This document shows positions 20,501 to 25,910 of a stretch of 53,375 nt of DNA, in pieces. This stretch comes from UBA4661 sp002405405 (GTDB lineage: Bacteria; Bacteroidota; Ignavibacteria; Kapaibacteriales; UBA4661), in the NCBI GenBank assembly GCA_036847245.1, contig DAIUAL010000004.1, forward strand, positions 1-53,375, read 5' to 3'. Within the stretch, counting starts at the first letter, position 1, and every line of letters begins with the position of its first letter. The notes under the pieces were generated by a model. The model was not told the DNA's origin, made no database searches, and was given only the letters and a program-made list of their open reading frames with translations. The translations under genes and the position numbers were made by a program.

Positions 20501-22525
20501 TTTGACTTGAAAACACGCCGTGCAACAGATCGTAACATCCCTATATACACTATTCAACAATTTAATGATGCTCGTACTATTGATGATTTTTACGCTGATG
20601 ATCGTTTTGATATCGAAGTTGGCGATATGCCATCGTTTAGCGATGCCATGATTAATGTTGCAAGAACACGCATCGAGCTGACTGCGATTGATAGTGTCAA
20701 TGGACAAGAGATACGCGCTACCAATATATTTCAATTGGAATCAAAGAGTGTTGTATCGCAACCTCCACAGATGCCCGGCACACCAACGGTCATCGAGCGT
20801 AGGGCAAATGCGTTAGTTCTCTCCTTTTCTGATGCGCAAGGACGACCACCGACCTATGTGGTGCGTACCTTCGACCAAAACAATACCCTTGTTCGTACCG
20901 ATGAGTATCCACGTGATGCGATCTTGAGTACACAAGTTGCAGGTAATCTTGAGGTTTTGACGGATGGTCTGCGCCAAGCAACAACGTATACCTTCCGTGT
21001 CAGTGCTAAAAATGCCATAGGCGAGTCGAACCAAGTATCAAGCGCGCCTGCACAAACACTCTCGAATCTTCCCGGTGCGCCTTCGCTCTTGACGGCACGC
21101 CGAGAAGGGCTGAATGCAGGACGACTCAACTGGGTGCAACTCACCGGTAGTGGTGCCAAAGTGAATCGTTACCAAGTACAGTTGATTGCTTCGAACCAAG
21201 ACTTTACTGCCAATACGCCGACTATCGATGTCCCGAATTCGATACCGACTATTGCTGTGCCGAATCTTCTGCTGTCGGTGCCATACAAATATCGTGTTCG
21301 TGGGGTGAATGATGCCGGTGTGAGCGATTGGGCAGTGTCTTCGGACTTTATTCTTGTCGATCACCGCCAACGCGATTCGCTGACACTTGTTCAGTTTTAT
21401 CGTTCTACCAATGGTGCCAACTGGACAAACAATGCAGGATGGCTGACAGAACAACCCTTAGAGCGGTGGGCAGGTATCACGATTCGCAATGATCGGGTCA
21501 GCGAGATTGTGCTACCGAGCAATAATATCATTGGTGCATTGCGCTTCGACAGCTTGACAACACTCAGCAATCTGCGTGTACTGTCGGTATGGAATAACAA
21601 TTTGACCCTGCAAGGAAACACAACGACTGCACCAACTGACATAACGGGTCTTGGTCAGTTGGAATTTGCCGAGTTGTACAATACACGTACGATCGGCTTT
21701 GTGAATTGGTTAACGGCAGGACGGCTTCGAGTTTTGCGGTTAGCTAACACACAAGTAGGTAGAACATTCTCCTCCGGGATTTTCGCCAATAATAGCGCAG
21801 TTCAAACTCTGTTGCTTATGGCACACTTAAACGCGAACCTTGAGATACTTGATCTCCGCAATGCGAGATTTACAGCAAGTGGACTGGCGCAAGTGAATAA
21901 TTTGTCAAAGCTGACGGGCTTGTGGTTGTCGAACAATAGTTTATCGGGAACGATGAATTTTTCACCAAGCAGTTTGCGACAACTGACATCGGTATTTATG
22001 CAAAGCAATAGCTTTACGGATGTAGCGGACTTTACACCGATTCGCAGTCAGCTTCGCCATTTGCATGTTCAGAATAATCGGATTCCAACGACAGGACTGT
22101 CGCGCAATAATGTCCTGCTTCAAGATACGGGTACGATTACGTATCAATTTTTACCGCAGAGTGTTACAGCACAGAATACAAATCAAGCATGGTGGCAGGA
22201 GGGTGAGGGCGTGATTGCGGGTAAGCCAATCGATGGCAGTGGAGGGCTCACGGGTATCTTCACTCTGCGTACATACCCACAACCTGTATATGATGAACTG
22301 ATGGTAGAAGTCAATGAAACTGAAACTGCGCAAATAACATTGGTGATTAGTGATAAGACAGGTCGAACAGTTCATACGCAGACGATAGGAGTTTTAGCGG
22401 GACAAACGCTGACATTGCCGATAGCGGTACGACAGTGGGCAAGTGGTACTTATACGTTGGTGGCACGCATCCCGCTTTCAACGGGCTTGGTAAGCGAAAT
22501 GCAACCAATTACGATTGCGAGGTAG
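8570..22525 (+). CDS. Giant secreted multidomain surface protein (LamG, IPT/TIG, FN3, LRR, T9SS sorting domain)
   Basis: 4651 residues. The start at ATG 8570 gives a compact signal peptide (MQNSILRVVLLSLWY...LHAQ); ATG 8531 in frame would add 13 residues. Order by residue: Gly-rich region (~131-311); one IPT/TIG domain (~316-396); two near-identical ~108-aa beta repeats of choice-of-anchor type (~401-617); four ~400-aa modules, each a LamG/concanavalin fold, an Ig-like strand region with TYTPT, and a PKD/SprB-like segment with WSPA-GL (starting ~624, 1024, 1424, 1821); a third anchor-type repeat (~2224-2326); about 15 tandem IPT/TIG domains (~2327-3624); FN3 (~3627-3721); an AT-rich region of unknown fold (~3724-4064); two FN3 (~4065-4264); leucine-rich repeats (~4267-4511); T9SS type A sorting domain (last ~90). 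It is expected at the cell surface as an adhesin or filament-like scaffold, possibly binding glycans through LamG. No catalytic domain is seen. Confidence 0.9.
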   Translation: MQNSILRVVLLSLWYIVLWQTGLHAQLPFRSYLNPASVGTSLGTYNSTNNAILNLTTMTLTDGGANTYRGTLYTHPVNGGRYILFTFTAFTLNASHTISYTGSTSANGSTGTVGVIILSRGAMTISGVIEFSAFSAIGGPGATNGAGACSGALAPGGLAGGSWCNGAGAFGGLGGGSSTDLIGAFGGLDMILTGGMGGGGFGAGGGGGGIQLSAAGTLTLNATARINANGANGTAPGSGGGILLTGQSISFNSSAQLNANGGSSSGATNGGGGGGRVLFTAVGGSVTGTPTISVAGGAGTGGFLNGTVGTSGGVPTITAITPTSGDIGGTVTITGTNLGSINDVRFFGSSGVQAVVQSSSATSLVAVIPAGSSNSGQIFLSNNFGTVLSPTFVFNTLPTSATVSATALNFGSVTSGMTDATTQTVVVTIRNASAGERWTYTLTGTHASEFSLSGNTGFTTSASSSVFTTTVTVSFDPTTTVGSRTANLIISTASSISTPTNVALSGTSIPPTSATVSATALNFGVVENQTTTQTVVITIRNARSGERWTYSLTGTNASEFSLSGNTGFTTTASSSVFSTTVTISFNPSATTGVRTANLVISTESSISTPTTIVLTSQTLVPVSTGFGSAVRFFGSNLGSVIIPHIAQYNFTTDCTIEARIRVNSWGSDDTEIISKGNDRFFMRFSANLGLVIRSGSGYYSSPLYKDNFDRLFELGRWYHIAVTYDAYWGRVRVFVDGVFLASFPSDGSGWGSNIEPILVGRSRIYPSYIYSLVDIDEVRVWNKVMYEQNKFPKYVNTEIPSNHPDRANLVGYWKMNEGNGITTADESGNSNNGTFAGNVQWSSGDTAMTFWVSPFRATSFALPGLPTGGTFALIGANGGSTRATVTLNGGTVTYTPTIPIIDVQAQDSIRYTYTLPSGRAATGFCAILFTVAVRDTNAVLDKMITGRIDNVLGGISPYNVTTATRPTDRSLFSYQWNPTQGILSSSSGATFAAFNTSTSLTLTVTDDIDSSTETLNISAVTFPHAGHAKALRFNGTSGRAVAGNISQANFTNRSPFTIEALVRLRNVTGGVRTIVSRYSTGTADNESWSLGVDASGFPFLKRDGNTAGSALQVTATGNLTLNANEWVHLAGRYDGTNLQLYQDGVLIRTVASTTNLSANSASVVVGAEFGNGSFANFFDGDIDEVRIWNTALSQQRINEYRRRTVPSSHPDVSSLLAYWSMDDITGPGVFGTTIADASGNNRPLTLSNIVQQVYSPNSMTAYVSPRAATAIPLQGFPVGQTFALVGANGGAVRGTVTLSGGVATYTPSTTITVVNQTDSFTYTYSDGVRTSTGSVAILYTLDMTTASVQVGQGIATAIGSGVTTFGGTGNRTFLWSPATGLNVNNVASPIATLSSSTTYTVTITDERGFTTSGTVQVNPIVPTSIGFGYAVNFDGTTSFGTLGDISAMQFAGNQPFTIEARIRPRTQTSSASRVILSKYRAGATPDANAGFTFGLTPSGRGFITRVASSGNEVATLEGTPLTGNQWVHLSAQYDGSRLTLMQNGAIVSSATVTGAMSSSNIFPVLVGADQDGAGQPARFFDGDVDEIRVWNMAVPQNALAHFQGIEIPNDHPLRSSLIGYWKLNDVGTTSGADETAGNNTIQFTNAGWIINQDPQSIVASRGIATQATINGVPTSTPMSLVGTNGGAQRGTASLAGRVLTYTGTTQALPQGASDAMTVQMQDANSTTQGTVAVRFRPILSSQATTASIGVATPLGGTYSIQAGTPPYSYQWSPAQGLSATNTATPLVTTDANITYTLTVSDAFGERASTTVSVQVFETPQAGFARAVNFNGSAAGGGVGGNTSDLNFANRQAFTVEALIRVRTQTSAQQRTILSKYQTTSGVAGAQSAWSLAVNSAGRLVAVRAGNNGADVQSVQSTALLTQGIWVHVAMQYDGTTLRLYQDGVLQGSITATGNIPNSTAPLLIGAETADNGSPRFFFDGDIEEVRAWNTALTQRRISEYRGREIPADHPQRTNLVGYWQCNAPNRATLADASGNNRVATLSGGYSWIGGNAPLSMIVSQQGASSFALSGFPAGLQYSITAQPTRGTATLQGTTLTYTPTGTIATNDTDSFTYQVSDGVRPVSTASVTIRYAPRATGATVAVVRNTLTPMTNAQTVIGGLSPYQYDWSPAAGLSASTIATPSVIFNYDPAMPSTSYTVTITDALGYSTVATVPVVLAPTVLASQVNTTPYTLQNSANFGAVFVGNTSTQTVTLTIVNTTAPTTLTSTSALIIATPSTLPAQSGVLTTTITIGFTPTALVTLSNVSLSIASSGAPTTTLTLSGRSIIGAPIIAGIQPAIVTAGSVVSVLGSNLNQVTSVSFGGTGWSIVSATPTQLQLQVPALTLTTTQILTLNSTFGSTSTTLTILSAPRATIVLPASTNAGTTLTVVGANLNTLQMAVLEPLAGNISSTTALPIVSSSATQLVMSIPATIGGNFTLRLTNQAGGIVQALRVVGIAQITSITPNPILAGTTIAIVGVNLDGLATMQLSTTPPTNLVAQSSTATQIITMIPAGISQSLTLTLTNSASSTSQALTVFSPPVITGITPTSAAGGDQITITGQNLNQLSAIRFFSESASSATVVSSSATAVVVIVPSGLTQRTGSVRVENFAGFATSTAFSFIFPPSITDVAPRITAPGQTITITGVDLLSVSAVRFFGANGTRGTIQSNDGNSLVVVVPNNVTPREGAVFIESRIGSATTTQTIVVSGPPVVSAITPNVGIMGNVVTLSGANLETLTAVRFFGENGTPAFITASSATTAILTIPQVTATFGSISVSNLFGSSTGPSFRIIQPPSVTGLSAVVLPRTGSLTILGDNLAEVTEVRAFNFDGVLLPILSSSATQIVVSFPAGLPSLSGQLFLRNTAGNTRTPTITLIEPPSIASIAPQPINAGSNLTISGSNLDRLTSAVVFGSTGAIVSSSATQIVMTIPNTSTSSGSLVLQNIAGTTTQIVRVVNMPRITAVQFTNTNGTLTTASDGIATVPQASSMRMIGTDLDRLRAVVLQTPTLDEVLTVSNATFTTIDVNFAPRSVFRQGRIFAQNEVGNTLSTVQVAVVPPPVITAMTPLVVVTGGTITLTGTNFATMRTVQIFGQTNANFRVVSDQSLVVTIPAGLTRDRGRLALTNIGGTTMSDSLSVLPPVTILSLSTTATANQQDRIVLRGRLFETVTAVSLSIEPLFPRLSGTSTATIQPIAFNYVGGDSIAINIPTQQFPSRVRCIVSNPAGSATSAPITVNTPPTIIRTAPASIVMGDTLTIVGANLGGMTGLRAGDDANAPLGRVVSVQGDSLVRVLTPQGIASFGDNTVSLNVRFTVVHPGGNVQLTPLRVFNQPLVRGMSADNMIAPNNTMIVFGRNLEYLDDIILFTRTGQSARIVDRPNRDTILILTPTPLTNTVTQGRFYAVSSRAGMIDSNQIITRAVVPVFSSVTPAVVTEGDTVTIRGTGMGLIDDAFLFSLTGPPMRILRGNRTPTQVQVVVPPNIGSRVGPIAFNTALGAVTTQSIRIVATPIALNLQPFDGIPGDTILILGANLRDVNEVRFYGANGIRASILNTSARTDEILPVVVPLGIGMQEGTIWLRNDRVITQVGRTFIRRSDPPTPPGIIGVDVQGRSATVRFSYGGTGIPQRFQLRTVPASIVDTVTYDPNRREYSYSFNNLIPQTPHRVEIRSLSVFGASAWASRDFTTPVDNTSNFLRPPEIVSIVDVGSSQWIETSTATASARFGLSRDNHRISGLNLVTHDLQFTPSRDGRTPSRYRLRVILDSSGTVSLNKRLPIAGEDYSTLDQYTRQYLWYDSPEFSSADRKYLIETAFYRRYNLGRRYSLNGGPVMSIEERERQNPRHDSRLYSAVERTWLNYFRNTVICNLCDMDKGWNVPFPVDYYMFPAFRKVGDSNSFFRIGAWVDSYLRGVIIPKATILVDRELTSAEIRSQIVRISRIGTLRPLLRFDLKTRRATDRNIPIYTIQQFNDARTIDDFYADDRFDIEVGDMPSFSDAMINVARTRIELTAIDSVNGQEIRATNIFQLESKSVVSQPPQMPGTPTVIERRANALVLSFSDAQGRPPTYVVRTFDQNNTLVRTDEYPRDAILSTQVAGNLEVLTDGLRQATTYTFRVSAKNAIGESNQVSSAPAQTLSNLPGAPSLLTARREGLNAGRLNWVQLTGSGAKVNRYQVQLIASNQDFTANTPTIDVPNSIPTIAVPNLLLSVPYKYRVRGVNDAGVSDWAVSSDFILVDHRQRDSLTLVQFYRSTNGANWTNNAGWLTEQPLERWAGITIRNDRVSEIVLPSNNIIGALRFDSLTTLSNLRVLSVWNNNLTLQGNTTTAPTDITGLGQLEFAELYNTRTIGFVNWLTAGRLRVLRLANTQVGRTFSSGIFANNSAVQTLLLMAHLNANLEILDLRNARFTASGLAQVNNLSKLTGLWLSNNSLSGTMNFSPSSLRQLTSVFMQSNSFTDVADFTPIRSQLRHLHVQNNRIPTTGLSRNNVLLQDTGTITYQFLPQSVTAQNTNQAWWQEGEGVIAGKPIDGSGGLTGIFTLRTYPQPVYDELMVEVNETETAQITLVISDKTGRTVHTQTIGVLAGQTLTLPIAVRQWASGTYTLVARIPLSTGLVSEMQPITIAR
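9770..10420 (+). repeat. Tandem duplicate of a ~325-base choice-of-anchor-type domain
   Basis: Two adjacent in-frame copies begin at about 9770 and 10095. Both encode SATVSATALNFG near the start and EFSLSGNTGFTT in the middle. DNA similarity is high over most of the length, so the duplication is fairly recent. The second copy has drifted at a few places, for example VVENQ for SVTSGMTDA. Confidence 0.8.
10441..15225 (+). repeat. Four-copy LamG / Ig-like / PKD-like module, period about 1.2 kb
   Basis: Module starts fall near 10441, 11641, 12841 and 14031. Each opens with a LamG start of the type A-V-x-F-x-G. Each also has a VHLA/S-x-YDG strand, a VD/IDEVR-x-WN motif and a G-YW block ending the LamG fold. 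A TYTPT Ig-like part and a WSPA-type PKD/SprB-like part follow. Copies 2-4 are close to each other; copy 1 has an AT-richer, more diverged LamG part. Confidence 0.8.
15550..19440 (+). repeat. Array of about 15 IPT/TIG domains, period about 260 bases
   Basis: Repeated units of ~86 residues, each with a PP-x-I-x-x-I-x-P opening, a G-x-x-(V/I)-T-I-x-G-x-N-L core and a V-x-F-(F/G) strand. I count 15 units in tandem plus a separate one at about 9515. Units are diverged in protein sequence, so this is an older array than the LamG modules. Confidence 0.8.
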
Positions 22526-22559
22526 GAATAATGGCAACAGGAGGTAGGGCTAACTTACT

Positions 22560-22636
22560 TGCTTTGAGCTTGTCGAAGTTTCGAAGCGCATGGTGTCCTC
22601 GTTTCAATTGAACGCTTGGACAGGCTCAGCGAACGT
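22560..22636. repeat. Imperfect palindromic REP-like element
   Basis: TGAGCTTGTCGAAG near 22565 is the imperfect inverted complement (12 of 14) of CTTGGACAGGCTCA near 22615. This resembles intergenic palindromes widely scattered in bacterial genomes. It lies between the stop of the giant gene and the next start, where no gene is present. Confidence 0.6.
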
Positions 22637-22660
22637 TTTTTATTGATGCAGGAGTGGTGA

Positions 22661-22722
22661 GATTGCGGGTCAAGCCCGCAATGACGATAGACGGTGTGAT
22701 TGCGGGTCAAGCCCGCAATGAC
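22661..22722. repeat. Two identical 25-base palindromic repeats 12 bases apart
   Basis: Copies at 22661-22685 and 22698-22722 are identical. Each contains a perfect 8-bp stem ATTGCGGG / CCCGCAAT with loop TCAAG. Such GC-rich hairpins are typical REP-like intergenic repeats. They may also stabilise the 3' end of the giant transcript. Two copies with a 12-base gap do not make a CRISPR array. Confidence 0.75.
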
Positions 22723-22813
22723 AATCATCGATGAATGACAATAAGCACAACACAACCCCAACAGACAAACACAACGCAAGCAAGACTTTTCAGCAGTTTT
22801 TCAACAAGTTCCT

Positions 22814-25800
22814 ATGATGATACCTTTTCTCTCTCGCATACAGTGTTGCACGATCAATCTTCGGGCATGGATTCTGCTGTGGAGCTTGTTATCGCTTTGT
22901 TCTCTCTCGGCACAGACGCCTGCACCATTGGAGGTTGTGCGCTTCAGAACCGAAGGACTTGGTCCATCGCGCATGGATGATTTTCAAACCAATCTTCGTT
23001 TCTTTGAATTGACCCTGCGTAATATCACAGCAAGCCCTGTACAGTTTCGCTTGGCAGTAGAATTTACAGTGGGAGCAAATGTTGTCCTACAAACCTTGAA
23101 TGACAAAACGCCGGTGTACACTATTCAGCCCGGGGAAGTGATGACTCTGCTGACACCCGATGCCTTTCATCGCGGAGCAGTGGGTGGCGAAACACCCGAT
23201 CAATTACCGATTCTGCCTATTGAAGGTGCTTACAATGTGTGTGTGCGTGTTGTAGATCCAACGAACATTGCGCGCATTTTGATTTCTCGTGGCTGTTTGT
23301 CATCACCCGGTAGTGGTAATGTTACTGCGGATAATATCCGTCAGAATGTCAAAAAAATTATGGGGGTCGATGCTGTCATCGAAGGCGTGGAAAAAGTTGA
23401 TGGTGGATATATTTTGAGCGGGCGCATGAATGTTCCCTCGAATACAACGTTCACGGTGGCGCAAGGGCGACAAGTGAATTTTCTTGATACCTTTTTTCCG
23501 GTAACGGCATTTGCGAATAATGCGACCGATATTACACCGCCGAGCAATGAAATGGAATTAGTCGATACCGATATTCAAGTGTTGTATCGAAATTGGTTAC
23601 CGATGGTAATACGCAATACCAATGGCTTGCGTATTCGGCGCGACCCGAACTTCAATAATCTACCGGTGATCCGCGACCGCATGTTTATTGACATGAATCG
23701 CTTTTTTTCAAACATACCATTGACAGCTGTGAGTGATGAAATTCGTGTTGCTCTGCCGAATGGTTCTCCCGGCACTCTTGCCAATAATGACAACACGATT
23801 CCTGCGATCATGTTTGCCGCGAATGCTCCTGCACCAGCCATTGCTGGACTTCGCGTATTGAATGTCAATGATCTTTCGTGGACCTTCAATGGTTTCAATG
23901 CCGGAAAATTGGCAAATATCCAATTCGATATTACCGACTCTACCATTGTTCTCAACGGTGATGTACCGGTGGCAATCGATAGTGCAACACTCAATGCTGT
24001 GCGCTTGAATATGATCTTTCGTGGGTCGGGGAATAATCGTGTTACGACACGGCTGAGTGTTCCTGAGTTTCGTTTGGGTGGTCAGCAGGGTAATATCCGC
24101 GTACAATTTTCTCAAGGATTTTTTATTGCAACAGGCGTGCGTTTCAAAGGGCAAATTATTGCCGAGCAAGCAAGTATTGATCCCTTAACCTTCGATGTCG
24201 GTTATGCAGATTTGCAACGACAGGGCGCAAAGTTTCGTTTCGGTGGATCGCAAATGCAAATGCTTACGCGACTCGATAAGAAAATTCGTTTTGAAGGTGC
24301 TGATACGGTGGTGTACACGATTGAAGATAGACCCGGTGGCCAGTATAGCGTTCTTGGTGTCAGTAGGACAACAGTAGCGGCAACGGACGGACGTGACTAC
24401 ACTGCACCGATGGTCATTCGTTTTTATCCGGCGGGAAATACCCAAGTCAAAGCATTAGATCCGATTGCGACCACATATGAAATGCCGATCAACGAAGGTG
24501 GCCAGAAAACATCGCTACGTACCAAGCCACTTGATCAAACATCGTACATGGTGGTGGACTCCATGGTAGTGAATCCTGTGGATTCGGTCGCTGGCACTCA
24601 AGAGAGTGATGACATCATCTATTTGCGCGGAAGCATTGCGTTCAATTTGCCAAAGGGCATCAGTGTCGAAGCAGGGAATTTCAAAATCAGTCGCTCGCGG
24701 GGTTTGCTTGCAGGTGAGGCATTGCTCCGTATTCGATTGAAAAATGTCATCGGTAGTGCCGGTATTCGTTTTGACATCGACTCGTCTATGTGGACAGGGG
24801 TAGGTGGATTGTTTTTCTCGAAAGGTGGTGGTGAGAGCGATACACGAGACGGCGAGAAAGGATTGGGCTTTGATGTTGCGGTAACATACAAGAATGCTAA
24901 AGAGTTTGCAGTGGAGTTTGTCGCTGTGGCTCAGCCCGGTAAACTTCTTTTTCTCTCGGCTCCGGTGTGGATTAATGGTATTGGCGGCGGACTGGCGCGG
25001 TCGGGTGACGAATGGGCAATTAGTTTGATTGGTCGTTTTGCTATTCTGACCAATGAGGCAATCACGCCGAAAGTACCGGGTCTTGATGCCGAAGTTGTGG
25101 GGACGATCAAGTTCGGCGGCGATGATGGTGTGGTCTTTATGCTCGAAGCATCAGTCGAAGCACGGTTGGCGGGGGGCATTCTTAAACTGCCGATTGGCGA
25201 GGGATCGCTCGCAGTGTATATCACGAATTTTCGTATGACTGCAAGCTTGCGTGTAGGATTCGACATTGCGGGCTTGGTAAAAATCGGTGGTGAAGCAAAT
25301 TTGGAAATTCATCCCGCGGCAAACAAATACTACCTTGATGCAGAGACAGACCTTAATTTTTTTAATGTGATTCGCCAATCAGGACGGTTTATTCTTGCGG
25401 TGAATTATTCAACGGTTGTAACGAATCGTGTCTTACCTCCCATCACTTTGAATGGATTCAGTGGTATTTACTTTGGGGTTGATATGCCCTTGCTTAAGTT
25501 TTCAACGGGCTTTGATGTTGCGGTTGTCAGTTTCCGTGTTAGTGCGTATGCAAACTTTGGTGTCGGGTTGCTCCTTGGTATGAATGAAGGAACATTTGTT
25601 GTGGATGGAAGAGCTATGATGAATGCGGGTGCATCCGCATCGGGAAGTGTATTGGGACTATCTATTGGTGGTAGTGGGGCTATCTTTTTGTATGGCGGGA
25701 TCAATTTCTCCAATAAGATTTTAGATATTACGGGACGAGGCGGATTTACGTTGGGAATGGGGGTAAAAGTAGGGTGTGGCGGATGTAGCCCGGGATGCAA

Positions 25801-25909
25801 TGATTTCGATGGCGGATTTATCTGTATTGCATACCAGGCATGTATTGGAGTCAGTGCCGGATTTAATCTCAATACGGCGAATGGATTAAGCTTTAATGTA
25901 GGGTTTTAG
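22814..25909 (+). CDS. Secreted beta-rich protein of unknown function (TANFOR-like N-terminus)
   Basis: 1031 residues with a signal peptide (WILLWSLLSLCSLSAQ). The N-terminal ~150 residues (strands around FELTLRNITASPVQF, a VYTIQPGEVMTL strand, then EGAYNVCVRVVDPT and a conserved-looking Cys) resemble the TANFOR-type domain of Bacteroidota surface proteins; this match is from memory and only moderate. The rest is dominated by alternating hydrophobic strands and glycine, like a long beta-solenoid or barrel. Near the end (~985-1012) six cysteines cluster in GCGGCSPGC...CIAYQAC. The protein ends in phenylalanine (SFNVGF), and no T9SS sorting domain is visible. It is separated by one base from the next start, so it is translationally coupled to the pseudo-subtilase gene. 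Function is not known. Confidence 0.72.
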   Translation: MMIPFLSRIQCCTINLRAWILLWSLLSLCSLSAQTPAPLEVVRFRTEGLGPSRMDDFQTNLRFFELTLRNITASPVQFRLAVEFTVGANVVLQTLNDKTPVYTIQPGEVMTLLTPDAFHRGAVGGETPDQLPILPIEGAYNVCVRVVDPTNIARILISRGCLSSPGSGNVTADNIRQNVKKIMGVDAVIEGVEKVDGGYILSGRMNVPSNTTFTVAQGRQVNFLDTFFPVTAFANNATDITPPSNEMELVDTDIQVLYRNWLPMVIRNTNGLRIRRDPNFNNLPVIRDRMFIDMNRFFSNIPLTAVSDEIRVALPNGSPGTLANNDNTIPAIMFAANAPAPAIAGLRVLNVNDLSWTFNGFNAGKLANIQFDITDSTIVLNGDVPVAIDSATLNAVRLNMIFRGSGNNRVTTRLSVPEFRLGGQQGNIRVQFSQGFFIATGVRFKGQIIAEQASIDPLTFDVGYADLQRQGAKFRFGGSQMQMLTRLDKKIRFEGADTVVYTIEDRPGGQYSVLGVSRTTVAATDGRDYTAPMVIRFYPAGNTQVKALDPIATTYEMPINEGGQKTSLRTKPLDQTSYMVVDSMVVNPVDSVAGTQESDDIIYLRGSIAFNLPKGISVEAGNFKISRSRGLLAGEALLRIRLKNVIGSAGIRFDIDSSMWTGVGGLFFSKGGGESDTRDGEKGLGFDVAVTYKNAKEFAVEFVAVAQPGKLLFLSAPVWINGIGGGLARSGDEWAISLIGRFAILTNEAITPKVPGLDAEVVGTIKFGGDDGVVFMLEASVEARLAGGILKLPIGEGSLAVYITNFRMTASLRVGFDIAGLVKIGGEANLEIHPAANKYYLDAETDLNFFNVIRQSGRFILAVNYSTVVTNRVLPPITLNGFSGIYFGVDMPLLKFSTGFDVAVVSFRVSAYANFGVGLLLGMNEGTFVVDGRAMMNAGASASGSVLGLSIGGSGAIFLYGGINFSNKILDITGRGGFTLGMGVKVGCGGCSPGCNDFDGGFICIAYQACIGVSAGFNLNTANGLSFNVGF

Positions 25910-25910
25910 C

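Noticed and set aside
22661..22722. Direct repeats considered as a CRISPR array
   Set aside because: There are only two copies with a 12-base gap, the repeats are strong hairpins, and no cas gene is near.
22555..22779. A 74-codon minus-strand frame
   Set aside because: It runs across the REP-like palindromes and gives the CGLDPQS type of translation commonly produced by such repeats; it is not a gene.
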